In this document: positions 42,352 through 50,814 of the stretch, one piece after another | Layout: every line of letters starts with the position of its first letter | Position numbering within the stretch: the stretch's first letter is position 1 | Assembly (NCBI GenBank): GCA_016124585.1 | Contig: WGNL01000017.1 | Location: 1-64,000 of the forward strand | From: Bacteroidota bacterium | Lineage (GTDB): Bacteria; Bacteroidota; Bacteroidia; Chitinophagales; Saprospiraceae | Reading direction: 5' to 3' | DNA: 64,000 bases | The notes under the pieces: model-generated | Databases searched by the model: none | The model's input: only the letters and a program-made list of their open reading frames with translations | What the model was told of the DNA's origin: nothing | Position numbers and translations under genes: made by a program

Positions 42352-45300
42352 ATGAAGAAATGCCAACTTAGATTCATGGCTGAACGGTTGTGCAACTGCC
42401 TATTGCGGCCAGTTGCTACACTCAGCTTACTCTTGCTGGTCTTGGGGGCAGCGATGGCCCAAAATGGCAAGATCGTTACAGGTAAAGTCACATCGTCTAG
42501 CGGTGAATCCCTTATCGGTGTGAACGTGATTATCAAAAACAGTTCTGTTGGAACTGCAACGGACGTAGACGGCTCATTCTCTATCCGGGCTGTCCCAGAA
42601 GATGTGTTAGTTTTTTCTTACACCGGCCATAAATCCACTGAGGTTTCCGTTGGCAACCAAGGTGTGATCAACGTGGTGCTTGAAGAAAATTCAGAAATTT
42701 TGAACGAAGTCGTTGTTGTAGGTTATGGCACACAGCGCAAGGAAGACCTCACTGGCGCAGTCAGCGTCGTAAACACGGAAGAAATGCGGAAGCAGGCTTC
42801 CAATGATGTTACCCAAATGATGCAGGGCCGTGTGGCTGGTGTATCCATCACCTCTGATGGCCAACCCGGTGCTGTGCCCAACGTCCGCGTAAGGGGTGTG
42901 AGCACTTTTGGCTTGGGTGCCAGTGCCGAGCCACTCTACGTAGTGGACGGCTTCCCATTGGCGGGCGGCATACGCGATATTAACCCAAATGATATCGAGT
43001 CCATCCAGGTACTAAAGGATGCAACCTCTGGTGCCATTTACGGGAACCGTGCTGCCAACGGCGTTGTCATCATTACTACCAAATCGGGGAAGAAAAACGA
43101 CAAGTTCAGCGTGAGCTTGTCAGCTTACGGCGGAATACAAACCGTGCCACAGCGCCTTCCATTGCTCGACCGTCAGGGTTATCAAACCATCAACAGTGAG
43201 TTGCTGACCAATGCTGGGCAACCACTTGTGCCAGGCAACGATCCATCATCACCATTCTACATCACAAATGTGGATACGGACTGGCAGGATGAAGGCTACC
43301 AAGATGGCTCCATTCAGGATTACAACATTGCACTGAGCGGAGGCACTGCCAAGACCAGTTATTTCATTTCGATGGATTACCTGAATAATAAAGGTACACT
43401 GGTAGGCTCAGGCCCAGATTACAAGCGTTATTCTTTTCGGGTGAATTCCGAGACGGAAATGGGGCGCTTCAAATTTGGGGAGAATGTTTACGTTATGCGC
43501 TCGGATGAAAACCCCTTGTTCTACACAGGTCCGTTTTCACTTTTCCTTCCTGGCGGCAGGCCAACGCTTGTGAACGATCTCCTGCAAGCAGCACCCACAA
43601 TTCCTTTGCGTGACTCACTCCGGGAAGGTGGCTTTGGTGGTGCCGATGCAGTTATCCATCAGTCTATTACGCTGAACGTACCTGGTTTCAACACTTTGGT
43701 ACAAAACTCTACCAAAGTCAATAGGCTCTTGGCAAATGCATACGGTTCTTACGAGTTCATCAAAGGCTTGACCTACAAACTGAACTTCCAATACGACAAT
43801 ACCAATATCACTGACCAATTGTTTGCGCCAGCTTATGACTTGGGTTATTTTTTCCCAAGACCAGTGGCAGAACTGCAATTGGGAACTAGGAATTCCGATT
43901 CGTACCTCGTAGAAAACACATTGACCTACAAAAAAACTTTTGGGAGGCATGACCTTACGCTGTTAGCAGGTCAGAGCTATCAGGAGTTTAATTTCCGTCA
44001 ATTTGCTGCTGTGGGTTCTGGATTGGAAAAACCCTATATACTTAGCCTCGGCAGTGCCTCTACTTTCAGCGTAGTTGACAACCAGCAACCAGCTGCGTTG
44101 ATGTCTTATTTGGGTAGGATAAACTATGCCTTCGACGACAAATACCTGTTGACTTTCAATATCCGGAATGACGGCTCTTCTAAGTTCAGGGAGTCTGACC
44201 GATTTGCTATTTTCCCATCCATCGGTTTGGGTTGGAAAATCCACAAGGACATCAACTTGCCAGATGCTGTTACTGGCTTGAAACTCCGCGGTGGTTATGG
44301 CCAATTGGGCAACCAAGAAATCGGCAACTTCCGTTACCAGAGTCGCATCAACCGCTCCATTCCTTACGAGTACGCTACTGGTCGGGTATTGGGCGCCGCT
44401 ACTACCATCTTAGTCGACCCTGCCATCACATGGGAGACAAGAATCACGAGAAACGTGGGCTTGGATTTGGAGCTATGGGACGGTAAACTTGATTTCACCG
44501 CAGAATACTATTCCAACACATCCAAAGATGTCTTGATTGACTTGCCTATCCCACTTTCCAATGGCTCTTTGGCTGGTCTTACAACCAACGCTGGTTCCAT
44601 TGACAACTCTGGCATTGAGTTCTCTGCCAATTGGCGTCCAAAACTGGGTGGGGTTAGCTTCGACATTTCCCCCAATTTCTACACTGTCAAAAACGAGGTG
44701 AAGGAAATTGGCAATCTTGATTTCATCTCTGGTACAGGCGCAAGAACGGAAGTAGGCCGTGCCGTAGGTGACCATTATGGTTGGGTGTACGATGGCATAT
44801 TCCAAAATCAAGGGGAAATTGACGCGGCAGCTTTCCAAAACGACAACACTGCACCTGGCGACATCCGATTCAAAGACCTCAACGGTGACAACGTAATCGA
44901 TGAAGATGATCGGCAGTTCTTGGGACATGGAATGCCAACCTACTACTACGGCCTAAACATAGTGGCTGAATTCAAGGGATTTGACTTCACCATCTTTGGT
45001 CAAGGCAGCGGCGGAAACCTCATCAACAGCAACTTATACAGGGGTTTGATGGTCACTTCCGGTTACACCAACTGGCACGAAGACATCCTCGACAGGTGGA
45101 CACCATCCAATACTGACACAGACATCCCACGAGTTGTTTGGAATGACCCAAATAATAACCAGCGCGACTCCAACCGTCCAGGATGGTTGCAAAAAGGCGA
45201 TTATTTCAGGATAAACACCATTTCACTTGGCTACACCATCAATAACGATTTGCTTAGTCAACTGAAAATGCAAAGCGCAAGGATATATTTCACCATCCAA

Positions 45301-45432
45301 AATGTCCACACTTTCGCTTCTTACAAGGGTTACAACCCTGACTTCCAAGCAGGAATCCTGAACCCAGGCTTCGATTTTGGAACCTTCCCACGGCCAAGAA
45401 CTTCCATGATTGGCTTACAAATTAAATTTTAA
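42352..45432 (+). CDS. SusC/RagA-family TonB-dependent outer membrane transporter
   Basis: The 1026-residue protein has a signal peptide (LLLLVLGAAMAQ), a carboxypeptidase-regulatory-like N-terminal domain (GKVTSSSGESLIGVNVIIKNSSVGTATDVDGSFSI), the VVVGYGTQRKEDLTGAVSVV TonB-box/SusC signature and a plug domain (LQGRVAGV-like MMQGRVAGVSI, RVRGVSTFG, PLYVVDGFPL, IQVLKDATSGAIYGNRAANGVVIITTKSG). A long beta barrel follows, ending PRPRTSMIGLQIKF. It imports oligosaccharides across the outer membrane with the SusD protein encoded next. The neighbouring arabinofuranosidases make arabino-oligosaccharides the likely cargo. Confidence 0.95.
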   Translation: MKKCQLRFMAERLCNCLLRPVATLSLLLLVLGAAMAQNGKIVTGKVTSSSGESLIGVNVIIKNSSVGTATDVDGSFSIRAVPEDVLVFSYTGHKSTEVSVGNQGVINVVLEENSEILNEVVVVGYGTQRKEDLTGAVSVVNTEEMRKQASNDVTQMMQGRVAGVSITSDGQPGAVPNVRVRGVSTFGLGASAEPLYVVDGFPLAGGIRDINPNDIESIQVLKDATSGAIYGNRAANGVVIITTKSGKKNDKFSVSLSAYGGIQTVPQRLPLLDRQGYQTINSELLTNAGQPLVPGNDPSSPFYITNVDTDWQDEGYQDGSIQDYNIALSGGTAKTSYFISMDYLNNKGTLVGSGPDYKRYSFRVNSETEMGRFKFGENVYVMRSDENPLFYTGPFSLFLPGGRPTLVNDLLQAAPTIPLRDSLREGGFGGADAVIHQSITLNVPGFNTLVQNSTKVNRLLANAYGSYEFIKGLTYKLNFQYDNTNITDQLFAPAYDLGYFFPRPVAELQLGTRNSDSYLVENTLTYKKTFGRHDLTLLAGQSYQEFNFRQFAAVGSGLEKPYILSLGSASTFSVVDNQQPAALMSYLGRINYAFDDKYLLTFNIRNDGSSKFRESDRFAIFPSIGLGWKIHKDINLPDAVTGLKLRGGYGQLGNQEIGNFRYQSRINRSIPYEYATGRVLGAATTILVDPAITWETRITRNVGLDLELWDGKLDFTAEYYSNTSKDVLIDLPIPLSNGSLAGLTTNAGSIDNSGIEFSANWRPKLGGVSFDISPNFYTVKNEVKEIGNLDFISGTGARTEVGRAVGDHYGWVYDGIFQNQGEIDAAAFQNDNTAPGDIRFKDLNGDNVIDEDDRQFLGHGMPTYYYGLNIVAEFKGFDFTIFGQGSGGNLINSNLYRGLMVTSGYTNWHEDILDRWTPSNTDTDIPRVVWNDPNNNQRDSNRPGWLQKGDYFRINTISLGYTINNDLLSQLKMQSARIYFTIQNVHTFASYKGYNPDFQAGILNPGFDFGTFPRPRTSMIGLQIKF

Positions 45433-45436
45433 CAAC

Positions 45437-47008
45437 ATGAAAAATAAATTCATCCAAACTTATCTAAGCATTTTCCTCCTTTTTATAGGGTTGAATGCTT
45501 GCAAGGATAACCTTGAGATTAACGACCCTAACCGGTTGTCTTCAGGGGAATACTACAAAAATCAAGACCAAGCCATTGCTGCCGTGGATGCCATGTACAA
45601 TGCCCTTATCATTGACGGCATGTACCAGCGCATCACGCCAGTTTACAATGATGGCCGGGGTGACGAGATTTCCAGCCGTAGCCCATGGACGTTTTTTACG
45701 GGCCTCAGCGGATTTACCATCCCAGCAACGGATGGCGCTTTGGAAATCTTTTGGGCTGGCCATTATATCTGTGTCTCCCGTGCCAACCAGGTGTTGGAAA
45801 ATGTTCCCAATATCAAAGATGTGGACGCTGGCTTGAAAGAACGCTTACTAGGGCAAGCATACTTCCTTCGGGCATTGTCCTACTTCAACCTCGCCAATGT
45901 TCAGGACAAAGTGCCCATCATTTTGGAAACACCCAAGGGGGCCGATGCATTTTACCCGAGCAATGCCGATGTGACTTTGGACAAAGTTTATGCTCAGGTG
46001 AAATCCGATCTGGAGAATGCTATTTCACGGCTTCCTTTAAATTACAACACCCTCGAAGACAGCGACCCAGACAAGGGTCAGGAAGGGCGTGCCACCAAGG
46101 GTGCTGCGCAATCGTTGCTGGGCACGGTTTATCTGTACGAAGGAGACTATGCGGGCGCACTTCCGTATTTCCAAGCTGTCGTGAGCTCCAGCCAGTACAA
46201 TTTGGCAGCGAACTACGCAGACCTCTTTTCACAAGACCCTGCTGTAGAAAAAGCCAACACGGAACGTATCTTCTGGGCTGAGTTCACCACCAGCGCCAAC
46301 TCTGATTTCAACTGGGGTGGCGATCCGACCGTAAACTGGCGACAATTCCTTGCCGTTACCCCGACTTACTCACAAGGCGATTTCTTCGACTTTTACCCAA
46401 CGCCATTCCTCTACAACGAGATGCGGAAAGAAAAGACAGTTGACAACAAATTGGACCCAAGGTACCACGCCACCATCCTGTCCTACGAACCAAGCGAAGG
46501 TTACACAACGGCCTATGGCCAAGACTGGCTTACTCGTTATGGGCCGGGTTCCGAAGGCAACTATTACATCAAAAAATACACGAATGCCGTAGGCGGTACG
46601 GACGCTTTCACCTCGGGTATCAATTATCAGATTATCCGCTATGCAGACGTATTGCTGATGTATGCTGAATGCTTGGCGAATACTGGCAATATCGGCGAAG
46701 CGGCAAAATACGTGCAGCAGGTACGTGACCGTGCCAACCTGCCCAATCGGGAGGCTGAGTTTGCTGGCCTTTCCCTGGGCGATTTCATGAAGCAACTCGA
46801 ACACGAGCGGATCATGGAACTGCCGATTGAAGGCAAACGCTGGTACGACATCAAGCGATGGGGCTACCTCAACGATCAGGCCAAGCTGGCGGAGTTAAAA
46901 GCACATGATTTTGAGTTTGAAACATTTTCGGATGGCAAGGAATTCATTCCAATCGCACAATCGGAATTGGATAGAAACCCAAATTTGGTAGGTAACTCAG
47001 CGAATTAG
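45437..47008 (+). CDS. SusD/RagB-family nutrient-binding lipoprotein
   Basis: This 523-residue surface lipoprotein is the lid partner of SusC. It has a signal peptide with lipobox (LLFIGLNACKDN), the N-terminal SusD-like helical domain (AIAAVDAMYNALI, ISRANQVLENVP-like VSRANQVLENVP, LLGQAYFLRALSYFNLAN), TPR-type repeats and the C-terminal RagB region (QIIRYADVLLMYAECLANTG, LEHERIMELPIEGKRWYDIKRWG). It starts 4 bp after susC. A terminator hairpin follows, which would give SusCD higher expression than the enzymes downstream. Confidence 0.95.
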   Translation: MKNKFIQTYLSIFLLFIGLNACKDNLEINDPNRLSSGEYYKNQDQAIAAVDAMYNALIIDGMYQRITPVYNDGRGDEISSRSPWTFFTGLSGFTIPATDGALEIFWAGHYICVSRANQVLENVPNIKDVDAGLKERLLGQAYFLRALSYFNLANVQDKVPIILETPKGADAFYPSNADVTLDKVYAQVKSDLENAISRLPLNYNTLEDSDPDKGQEGRATKGAAQSLLGTVYLYEGDYAGALPYFQAVVSSSQYNLAANYADLFSQDPAVEKANTERIFWAEFTTSANSDFNWGGDPTVNWRQFLAVTPTYSQGDFFDFYPTPFLYNEMRKEKTVDNKLDPRYHATILSYEPSEGYTTAYGQDWLTRYGPGSEGNYYIKKYTNAVGGTDAFTSGINYQIIRYADVLLMYAECLANTGNIGEAAKYVQQVRDRANLPNREAEFAGLSLGDFMKQLEHERIMELPIEGKRWYDIKRWGYLNDQAKLAELKAHDFEFETFSDGKEFIPIAQSELDRNPNLVGNSAN

Positions 47009-47020
47009 TAGATTTGCTTA

Positions 47021-47058
47021 GCTAGGCGGCAACATTAATCTGCCGCCTAGCCTAATTT
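47021..47058 (+). terminator. Terminator or attenuator after susD
   Basis: GCTAGGCGGCA (47021-47031) pairs perfectly with TGCCGCCTAGC (47041-47051), followed by CTAATTTTC. The T run is modest, so partial read-through into the downstream enzyme genes is likely. Confidence 0.75.
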
Positions 47059-47077
47059 TCGTTGCTTCCTGAAAATC

Positions 47078-50000
47078 ATGTTCAAATACCAGCACCTTAC
47101 TTGGATAGGTTTACCACTGGCCATACTGATTTGCGATTGCAGTCCTTCCCAAAAAGGTGGCGACACGCTTTTCCAGTTATTGGACGCCGACCAAACGGGC
47201 ATTGATTTTCAGAATACTATCATACCGAACGATTCGCTCAACCTCCTAGATTACGAATACCTCTACAACGGTGGTGGTGTGGGTGTGGGAGATTTCAACA
47301 GAGATGACCTGCCCGATTTGGTATTCACGGGCAACATGGTGGAAAGCAAAATTTACCTGAACAAAGGCCCCGAAGGGGCAAGCAAGCTCCAGTTCGAAGA
47401 CATCACCGCCAAAAGTGGTTTTGACACAAAAGGCAAATGGTGCACAGGCGTTTCTATCGTGGACGTCAACGCCGACGGCTTGGACGACATATATATATGT
47501 GTAGGTGGGCCGGCTAAGAAAAGTGTTTACCCGAATTTACTTTTTGTGAACCAGGGCAATGCGACCTTCAAAGAATCCGCTGCTGAATACGGATTGAATG
47601 ACCCCAACGAATCCAACCAAGCGGTCTTCTTTGACTACGATCTTGATGGCGATTTGGACATGTACCTGCTGAATGGTGGTGGTTTCGAAAAATCACCCGT
47701 CACCATCCGGCCCATGCTGACCAATGGCTCGTCGAGGAACACCGACAAATTATACCAGAACAATTTCGATGCAACGCTGGGACACCCGGTTTTCAAGGAT
47801 GTTTCCCAACGAGCGGGCATCACATTTGAAGGCTTCGGGCTGGGCGTGGCAGTATTGGACGCCAATCATGACGGCTGGCCCGATGTCTATGTTTCCAACG
47901 ATTATCAATCAAGAGATTTGCTTTACGTTAACCAACAGAACGGGACTTTCAAAGAAGCAGCCGAGGAGTACTTCGGCCACACCAGCTTCTTTTCGATGGG
48001 CAATGACGTTGGAGACGTTGACAATGACGGCAACCCCGACCTCATCACCTTGGATATGTTGCCCGACGACCATTTCAGCCGCATGACCATGTACGGGCCG
48101 CACTTGCGGGACAAGTTCCAACAGGCATTGCAGTATGGTTATGGCCACCAGTACATGCGGAACATGCTACAAGTTGGAAGAAATGAAAATGGATTTAGTG
48201 AGATAGGTCAAATGGCGGGCATCGACCGAACGGATTGGAGTTGGTGCCCGCTGTTGGCCGACTTCGACAACGACGGCCTGCAAGACCTGTTCATCACCAA
48301 CGGCTACGGCAAGGACATCACCGACCTCGATTTTGTGAAGTTCCGGCAGGATGCCATCAGCCAGTTCTCGAATCCCGAAGAAGTGCGGAAGCACTTGCTG
48401 AAAAGCCTCGAAGATGTGCCAGCTACCGTGGTGTCCAATTTCATTTTTCAAAACAAGGGCGACCTCCGTTTTGAAAAAATGACGGAGCAATGGGGCCACT
48501 CACAGCCTTCCATTTCCAACGGTGCTGCATACGCCGACCTCGACGGCGACGGCGACCTCGAAATCATCACCAACAATATTGACCAGAAGGCCTTCATTTA
48601 CAAAAACAACCTACGAGAGCGGGACTCCACTGCCGCCCATTTTTTGAAAATAAAACTGGTCGGAAACAAGGAAAACAAGGCCGGAACCGGCGCAATAGTA
48701 AGTGTGCATAGTGGTGAACTAAACCAGCAACGCAACATGCAGCCGACCCGTGGCTACCAAAGCACTTCGACGGATTTGTTGCATTTCGGCCTTGGCACCC
48801 ACACTGATGCATACAGTGTTGTGGTCACTTGGCCCGACGGCAAACAGTCGGTGTTGCAACACGTGAAGGCCGACCAAACGCTAAAGATTGACCACAAGAC
48901 TTCCGAAGTCTTAAAGACTTCGGAAGTCTCCAACACGGCCACCCTGTTGCGCAGCAACAACCTTATCAACTACGAACACAAAGAAGGCATAGCCGCCGAC
49001 GATTTCACCAAGCAGCCCCTACTGCTGCACGGCTTCATCAACCAAGGCCCCTGTATGGCCGTCGGGGATGTGAATGGCGACGGGCTCGAAGACCTGTTCA
49101 TTGGCGGCAGCTACGGCACCTCTTCCAGCTTATTTACCCAAAATCCAAACGGAGACTTTGCGGAGCAAAAAATTCAAACGGAAAACTGTGAAGTACTAGC
49201 CGCCCTGCTTTTTGATGCGGACGGTGACCATGACCTCGACCTCTATGTGGCCAGCGGCGGCACCGAGCGCTACGACGGCCACAAGGACTATCAAGACAGG
49301 CTCTACCAGAACGATGGCAAGGGCAATTTTACCTTGAAAACCGACGCCCTGCCCGTGATGCTGACCAGCACCGCTACTGTGTCGGCGTCGGATTTCGATG
49401 GGGACGGAGACCTCGACCTGTTCGTGGGCGGCAGGGTGATGCCCGGAAAGTTCCCCACTGCTCCCCGCAGTTATTTGCTTCGCAATGAAAATGGTAAGTT
49501 CACCGATGTGACCGAGCAAGTTTGCCCAGCATTGAAGAATATTGGAATGGTAACGGACGCTCTTTGGACGGACATAAACAATGACAAGCAACCTGATTTG
49601 ATGGTCGCCGGAGAAATGATGCCTATCACATTGTTTAAGAATGAAGCAGGCACTTTTAATCCCGCAATCCGAATTCCGAAATCCAGTGGTTTTTGGAACA
49701 CCATCGCCGCCGCTGACCTCGACAACGACGGCGACACTGATTACGTGCTGGGCAATATCGGAGAGAACACGCCTTTCAAGGGGTCGCCAGAGCATCCAAT
49801 GCAGTTGCACTACGCCGATTTCGATAAAAACGGCTCGATTGACCCCGTTTTTTCCATTTTTGAGGAAGACAAGTATTACCCCTTCGCCTCCCTCGACGTG
49901 CTGGCACAACAGATGCCTGTGTTAAAGAAAAAATACTTGAAATACGCCGCTTTTGCGAAGGCAACCACCGATGATTTGCTTCAGCAATTGGATGCTTCGC

Positions 50001-50410
50001 AACCACAAACGCTGACTTGCGAGGTGCAGTCGAGCAGTATTTTGGAGAACCTTGGCGATGGGAAGTTTTCGTTGAAACCATTGCCACGCATGGCGCAAAT
50101 CGCCCCGGTCAAGGGCATTTTGGTGCATGACCTCAATTTTGATGGCCTACCTGATTTGCTGCTGGTCGGCGACGAGTACGATACAGAGGTGGTGAGCGGT
50201 CGGTACGATGCCTCGCACGGCACGGTGCTGATGAACGAAGGGAACCTGTCGTTTCGAGCGCTGCCAGCTGATGAAACTGGGTTTGTTGTAACGGGCAATG
50301 CGGTAGGGATTGTTGGGTTTTGGGTTAACAAAGGCCGACAGGTGGTCATGGTGGCTAAAAATCAAGGGAAGTTAGAGGGATTCGTGTTGCCCCCACAGGT
50401 TGTTTTTTGA
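47078..50410 (+). CDS. FG-GAP/VCBS-repeat protein with ASPIC/UnbV domain (CRTAC1-like)
   Basis: The 1110-residue exported protein has an N-terminal signal with a poor lipobox (LAILICDCS), then many FG-GAP/VCBS calcium-binding repeats of the D-x-(D/N)-x-DG type (GDFNRDDLPDLVF, VDVNADGLDDIYI, FDYDLDGDLDMYLL, DVDNDGNPDLIT, ADLDGDGDLEIIT). A UnbV/ASPIC domain lies near residues 525-600 (HFLKIKLVGNKENKAGTGAIV, TSTDLLHFGLG, VVTWPDGKQSVLQHV). A second repeat block follows. No T9SS tail is seen. Such proteins often accompany SusCD loci in this lineage; glycan or calcium binding is inferred. A perfect palindromic repeat is embedded at 48897-48929. Confidence 0.88.
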   Translation: MFKYQHLTWIGLPLAILICDCSPSQKGGDTLFQLLDADQTGIDFQNTIIPNDSLNLLDYEYLYNGGGVGVGDFNRDDLPDLVFTGNMVESKIYLNKGPEGASKLQFEDITAKSGFDTKGKWCTGVSIVDVNADGLDDIYICVGGPAKKSVYPNLLFVNQGNATFKESAAEYGLNDPNESNQAVFFDYDLDGDLDMYLLNGGGFEKSPVTIRPMLTNGSSRNTDKLYQNNFDATLGHPVFKDVSQRAGITFEGFGLGVAVLDANHDGWPDVYVSNDYQSRDLLYVNQQNGTFKEAAEEYFGHTSFFSMGNDVGDVDNDGNPDLITLDMLPDDHFSRMTMYGPHLRDKFQQALQYGYGHQYMRNMLQVGRNENGFSEIGQMAGIDRTDWSWCPLLADFDNDGLQDLFITNGYGKDITDLDFVKFRQDAISQFSNPEEVRKHLLKSLEDVPATVVSNFIFQNKGDLRFEKMTEQWGHSQPSISNGAAYADLDGDGDLEIITNNIDQKAFIYKNNLRERDSTAAHFLKIKLVGNKENKAGTGAIVSVHSGELNQQRNMQPTRGYQSTSTDLLHFGLGTHTDAYSVVVTWPDGKQSVLQHVKADQTLKIDHKTSEVLKTSEVSNTATLLRSNNLINYEHKEGIAADDFTKQPLLLHGFINQGPCMAVGDVNGDGLEDLFIGGSYGTSSSLFTQNPNGDFAEQKIQTENCEVLAALLFDADGDHDLDLYVASGGTERYDGHKDYQDRLYQNDGKGNFTLKTDALPVMLTSTATVSASDFDGDGDLDLFVGGRVMPGKFPTAPRSYLLRNENGKFTDVTEQVCPALKNIGMVTDALWTDINNDKQPDLMVAGEMMPITLFKNEAGTFNPAIRIPKSSGFWNTIAAADLDNDGDTDYVLGNIGENTPFKGSPEHPMQLHYADFDKNGSIDPVFSIFEEDKYYPFASLDVLAQQMPVLKKKYLKYAAFAKATTDDLLQQLDASQPQTLTCEVQSSSILENLGDGKFSLKPLPRMAQIAPVKGILVHDLNFDGLPDLLLVGDEYDTEVVSGRYDASHGTVLMNEGNLSFRALPADETGFVVTGNAVGIVGFWVNKGRQVVMVAKNQGKLEGFVLPPQVVF
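48897..48929. repeat. Perfect palindromic repeat inside a coding region
   Basis: AGACTTCCGAAGTCTT (48897-48912) and AAGACTTCGGAAGTCT (48914-48929) are perfect complements around one base. In the reading frame it gives the repeated peptide KTSEVLKTSEV, at the junction after the UnbV domain. Length and frame leave the gene open. Confidence 0.8.
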
Positions 50411-50419
50411 GCGTTGCAC

Positions 50420-50452
50420 AACGTTGGGAAAGAATTAAACCTCCCCGACGTT
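50420..50452. repeat. Diverged AACGTCGG-type palindromic repeat
   Basis: AACGTTGGGAAAG faces AACCTCCCCGACGTT. The right arm is identical to that of the perfect copy at 55478 and the left arm has decayed. It lies 10 bp after the FG-GAP gene. Confidence 0.6.
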
Positions 50453-50461
50453 CGGACAAAT

Positions 50462-50700
50462 GGCATTCAGCAATTGGCACCTTGTCAGGAGCTAATTGCA
50501 ATTTGTCAGGAACTGCTGGCAAAGTGTCGGTAGCTAATAAAAATTGAAAAAAGGTGTTGGCAATGCGAAAGGAGCTGTTTACAACGTGTCGGGAGCGATT
50601 GGCGAGTTGTCAGGAGCTGTTTACGCAGTGTAAAGAGCTGTTGCCAATGCGAAAGGAACTGATTACAATGTGTAAGGAGCTAAATTCGATGAAACTCCAG
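50462..50700 (+). repeat. 21-bp tandem array encoding heptads
   Basis: About ten degenerate copies of a 21-bp unit lie here; the (A/T)GT(C/A)(A/G)GGAGCT core recurs at 50483, 50504, 50525, 50566, 50587, 50608, 50629, 50650 and 50671. All steps are 21 bp except one of 41 bp, a one-base slip. One frame reads as heptads with the pattern KEL-x-x-x-C or QEL-x-x-x-C (RKELFTTC, RERLASC, QELFTQC, KELLPMR, KELITMC), and continues to 50772. Before the slip the same pattern appears (QELIAIC, QELLAKC). The longest open piece is 50554-50772 (72 codons from a GTG). Whether it is translated is unknown. The rest of the 404-bp gap up to 50814 holds nothing else I recognise. Confidence 0.7.
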
Positions 50701-50814
50701 ATATTCTTTAATTCAGCGTTGCTTAGCAAACTGTTGAAAATCAATCAGTTTGGAAGAAATTACGAAAAATAATTGCACAGAAAACTAACCAGTTGGTTAA
50801 TAAAATAAGGATAC

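Noticed and set aside
50462-50700. CRISPR-like array
   Set aside because: The unit is 21 bp with no separate spacers, repeats are degenerate throughout and no cas gene is nearby. It is a tandem coding-type repeat.
50554-50772. Firm protein-coding call for the heptad frame
   Set aside because: The only starts are GTG or an internal ATG, a frame slip lies within the array and no homologue is known to me, so it is listed as a repeat and not a gene.
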